A stretch of DNA of 7,272 bases from an uncultured Flavihumibacter sp. (lineage in GTDB: Bacteria > Bacteroidota > Bacteroidia > Chitinophagales > Chitinophagaceae). This document shows, piece after piece, positions 5,048-7,272 of the stretch (position 1 is its first letter; each line of letters opens with the position of its first letter). The notes beneath the pieces are model-generated. The model saw only the letters and a list, made by a program, of their open reading frames with translations, searched no databases and was not told the DNA's origin. A program made the position numbers and the translations under genes. The DNA lies in NCBI GenBank assembly GCA_946481605.1, contig CAMLPA010000162.1, positions 1 through 7,272 on the forward strand, given 5' to 3'.

Positions 5048-7272
5048 ATGAGCATGAGACTATCTGTTTGCTTCATGGTGTTGGGATTGGTGTTGCTATC
5101 CGCGTCGCTCCAGGCGCAGCAACGCATCAGCGGGCGGGTTACCGACAATTCAGGTGCCGGTCTGCCCGGCATTTCGGTTCAGGTAAAAAATGCAGCTACC
5201 GGAACCTCCACGGGAATAGATGGAAATTATTCCCTGAACACAAATCTTACACCAGGCAATTACATCCTCGTTTTTTCAGGTATTGGTTTCAAAACAAAAG
5301 AAACCGCATTTCAACTTTCGGGTAATAACGAAGTTACCGTTAACCAGACTTTGCAGGAAGATGTGCTCGGGCTGGATGAAGTAGTGGTTACCGGCACCAG
5401 TTCCGGAACCACCCGAAAGCAACTGGGCAGCTACATTGCTTCTGTAAAGGGAGATGCCATTACCAAGGCCGCGCCTCCCAATGTATTGGCCGCTTTGCAG
5501 GGCAAAACCCCGGGCGCCCAGATCACTCAAAACAGCGGCGATCCCGGTGGTGGGATGAGCGTGCGGCTGCGGGGCATCAGTACCGTGAACTCGTTAAGCG
5601 AACCGCTGTATATTATCGATGGAGTAATCGTGAGCAACAGTGCCAGAAGGGTTACCAACGCAATGGCCAACTACGATGGTGGTGGCGGATTGGAAAACGT
5701 AGCGCCCAACAGGATGATCGATATTAATCCGGCTGATATTGAAAGGGTGGAAGTGTTGAACGGAGCAGCCGCTGCGGCCATATACGGCAGCCGTGCCAAC
5801 GCTGGCGTGGTGCAGATATTCACCAAAAGAGGCAGCGGCGGTAAACCGGTGATCAGTTTCACAACAGGGGTAAACCTGAACCAATTGCGCAAGTCTGTAG
5901 GACAAAGCGATGCGCCGGTGAAATTCGGTGGTCCAACAGATGGTCCCACCGCACAAACACAGGATATCCTTAATACAACACTCACCTCTACCACGCCGGT
6001 AACCCGGTACAATTACTGGGACTATATTTTCAGGGATGGTATCGGTAACGACAACAACATCTCCATCCGTGGTGGTACGGATAAAACAAAGTATTTCGTT
6101 TCTCTCTCGCATTTTTTCAACCAGGGTATTATTGAGGGAACGGATTTCAGAAGGATGAGTATGCGCGTGAATGTGGACCAGGAGCTTGCCAAATGGGTGA
6201 CGCTCTCCGCCGGGCTTAATTATATAAACAGTCATGCCAACGAAAAACCCGATGGCAACTCGTTCTTCAGTCCGATGAACAGCGTGACCATCATCGGTAA
6301 TTTCCACGACATCCGGCAACGCGACGCGAACGGAAACATCAGGGCGATCGGTGAGTTAGGAAGGGTGAACCCCGTAAGTGTGATAGAAGACATCAAACAA
6401 AAGCAGGAAACCAGCAGGATGATCGCTTCTCTGGGCTTGAAAATGCGGCCCTTCAGAGATTTCACGCTCGACTATATGATGGGGATCGATAACCTTAACC
6501 AAGGCGGCTCAACATTTATTCCACCTTATGCTTACAACGTAAGTACAGGGTTCTTTGGAGGGGGAAATCCGGCCGCTGCAACTTATAATCCCGCACTGAA
6601 CGGGTACGCAAGCGTAGGCGCCAACAGGCAATTTCTGATTAACCATGAAATCAATGCCACGCTTACCAAAAATATTGCGCCCTCGCTGGTGAGTACCACA
6701 CAACTCGGGTACTCCCTTCAATACGAAAAAGGAGATTACTCCGTGCTTCAAGGTATAGGAATGCCTCCGGGCGGTATTGAAGTAGTGAGCGCAGCCATCA
6801 CCACACAACCGGGAATCGACAGCAGAAGTGAAACCTCCATTTCAGGCGCTTACCTGCAACAGAACTTTAAGTTGAAAGACCGTTATTTCCTTACCCTCGC
6901 CGCAAGGCTGGATGGCAGCAGCGTATTCGGTGAAGACCAGCGCGACCAGCTTTACCTGAAAGCCAGCGGCAGCTACGCGGTAAGTGATGAGGATTTCTGG
7001 GAAAAGATGCCTTCATGGTGGGACTTCTTCAAACTGCGCGCGGCTTATGGTGAGAGCGGGAACCTTACGGGAATAGGCGCTTTCAGCCGGTTCAATGTGT
7101 ACAATGTTGGCCAATACATTGGAAGATCAGCTTTCACTTCACCCGGACAAATCGCCAATACTTCCGTGAAACCTGAAGTGCAGAAAGAGCTTGAAGTAGG
7201 AACGGATATGGCTTTCTTCAACAATCGGCTCAGCCTTACATTCAACTGGTACAATAAAAAAGTGGAGGACCT
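5048..7272 (+). CDS. SusC/RagA-family TonB-linked outer membrane receptor, N-terminal 741 residues
   Basis: This frame is open from the ATG at 5048 to the right edge, so the C-terminal part of the barrel is missing (family length is usually about 1000). SusC proteins form the TonB-powered outer-membrane channel that imports glycans or peptides captured by a SusD lipoprotein. Residues 1-23 are a signal peptide (hydrophobic core 7-19, probable cleavage after LQA). Residues 26-105 form a carboxypeptidase-regulatory-like domain (ISGRVTD start, GIDGNYSL, FSGIGFKTKE). LDEVVVTG at 109-116 marks the plug entry, followed by VRLRGISTVN (172-181), EPLYIIDGV (185-193) and ERVEVLNGAAAAAIYGSRAN (232-251), all standard for the family. 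The rest reads as barrel strands. An in-frame ATG at 5006 would add 14 polar residues before the signal peptide, so 5048 is preferred. A susD gene is expected just past the window. The substrate cannot be told from sequence; divergence from nagB hints at amino-sugar glycans. Confidence 0.92.
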   Translation, partial: MSMRLSVCFMVLGLVLLSASLQAQQRISGRVTDNSGAGLPGISVQVKNAATGTSTGIDGNYSLNTNLTPGNYILVFSGIGFKTKETAFQLSGNNEVTVNQTLQEDVLGLDEVVVTGTSSGTTRKQLGSYIASVKGDAITKAAPPNVLAALQGKTPGAQITQNSGDPGGGMSVRLRGISTVNSLSEPLYIIDGVIVSNSARRVTNAMANYDGGGGLENVAPNRMIDINPADIERVEVLNGAAAAAIYGSRANAGVVQIFTKRGSGGKPVISFTTGVNLNQLRKSVGQSDAPVKFGGPTDGPTAQTQDILNTTLTSTTPVTRYNYWDYIFRDGIGNDNNISIRGGTDKTKYFVSLSHFFNQGIIEGTDFRRMSMRVNVDQELAKWVTLSAGLNYINSHANEKPDGNSFFSPMNSVTIIGNFHDIRQRDANGNIRAIGELGRVNPVSVIEDIKQKQETSRMIASLGLKMRPFRDFTLDYMMGIDNLNQGGSTFIPPYAYNVSTGFFGGGNPAAATYNPALNGYASVGANRQFLINHEINATLTKNIAPSLVSTTQLGYSLQYEKGDYSVLQGIGMPPGGIEVVSAAITTQPGIDSRSETSISGAYLQQNFKLKDRYFLTLAARLDGSSVFGEDQRDQLYLKASGSYAVSDEDFWEKMPSWWDFFKLRAAYGESGNLTGIGAFSRFNVYNVGQYIGRSAFTSPGQIANTSVKPEVQKELEVGTDMAFFNNRLSLTFNWYNKKVED

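Noticed and set aside
5594..6319. A 241-codon minus-strand open frame
   Set aside because: Antisense to the plug and early barrel of the SusC gene, with no recognisable domain; a shadow of the receptor frame.

Overview
This window is Bacteroidota chromosomal DNA, most likely from the Chitinophagaceae or a close relative. Four things point there: a SusC/RagA-type TonB-linked receptor, a glucosamine-6-phosphate deaminase carrying the extra C-terminal PIG-L domain that is typical of this phylum, a multi-membrane-segment VIT-domain protein of the exosortase-associated kind, and TTTG / TAnnTTTG promoter boxes with no Shine-Dalgarno sequences. The taxonomic call is inferred from gene content only.

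Layout. Positions 1-2105 (minus strand) hold one long reading frame, open at the left edge: about seven membrane segments, then a VIT domain, then a degenerate von Willebrand A-like region. It is most like the XrtN-system VIT proteins. Its upstream region (2106-2221) carries a near-consensus promoter whose -7 box is overlapped by a palindrome, a second and perfect copy of that palindrome 59 bp downstream, and between them a hairpin plus U-tract that looks like a leader terminator. Positions 2222-2379 have no gene but include a purine-rich stretch. A strong intrinsic terminator at 2380-2415 closes the next gene, nagB (4356-2452, minus), a complete two-domain glucosamine-6-phosphate deaminase.

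Positions 4357-5047 are a 691-bp divergent intergenic region with four AACGTT sites, the best of them (near nagB) resembling a LacI-family operator. The last gene (5048 to the right edge, plus) is the N-terminal 741 residues of a SusC/RagA outer-membrane receptor with signal peptide, carboxypeptidase-like domain, TonB-dependent plug and the beginning of the barrel.

Functionally, the divergent receptor and deaminase could serve uptake and catabolism of an amino-sugar glycan, the receptor bringing oligosaccharides across the outer membrane and NagB feeding glucosamine-6-phosphate into glycolysis; this is inference from adjacency. The VIT gene is a separate unit, isolated by the terminator and with its own apparently regulated promoter. 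The most interesting part of the window is that control region together with the exosortase-type VIT protein behind it. I found no tRNA, rRNA, CRISPR array, insertion sequence or prophage gene.
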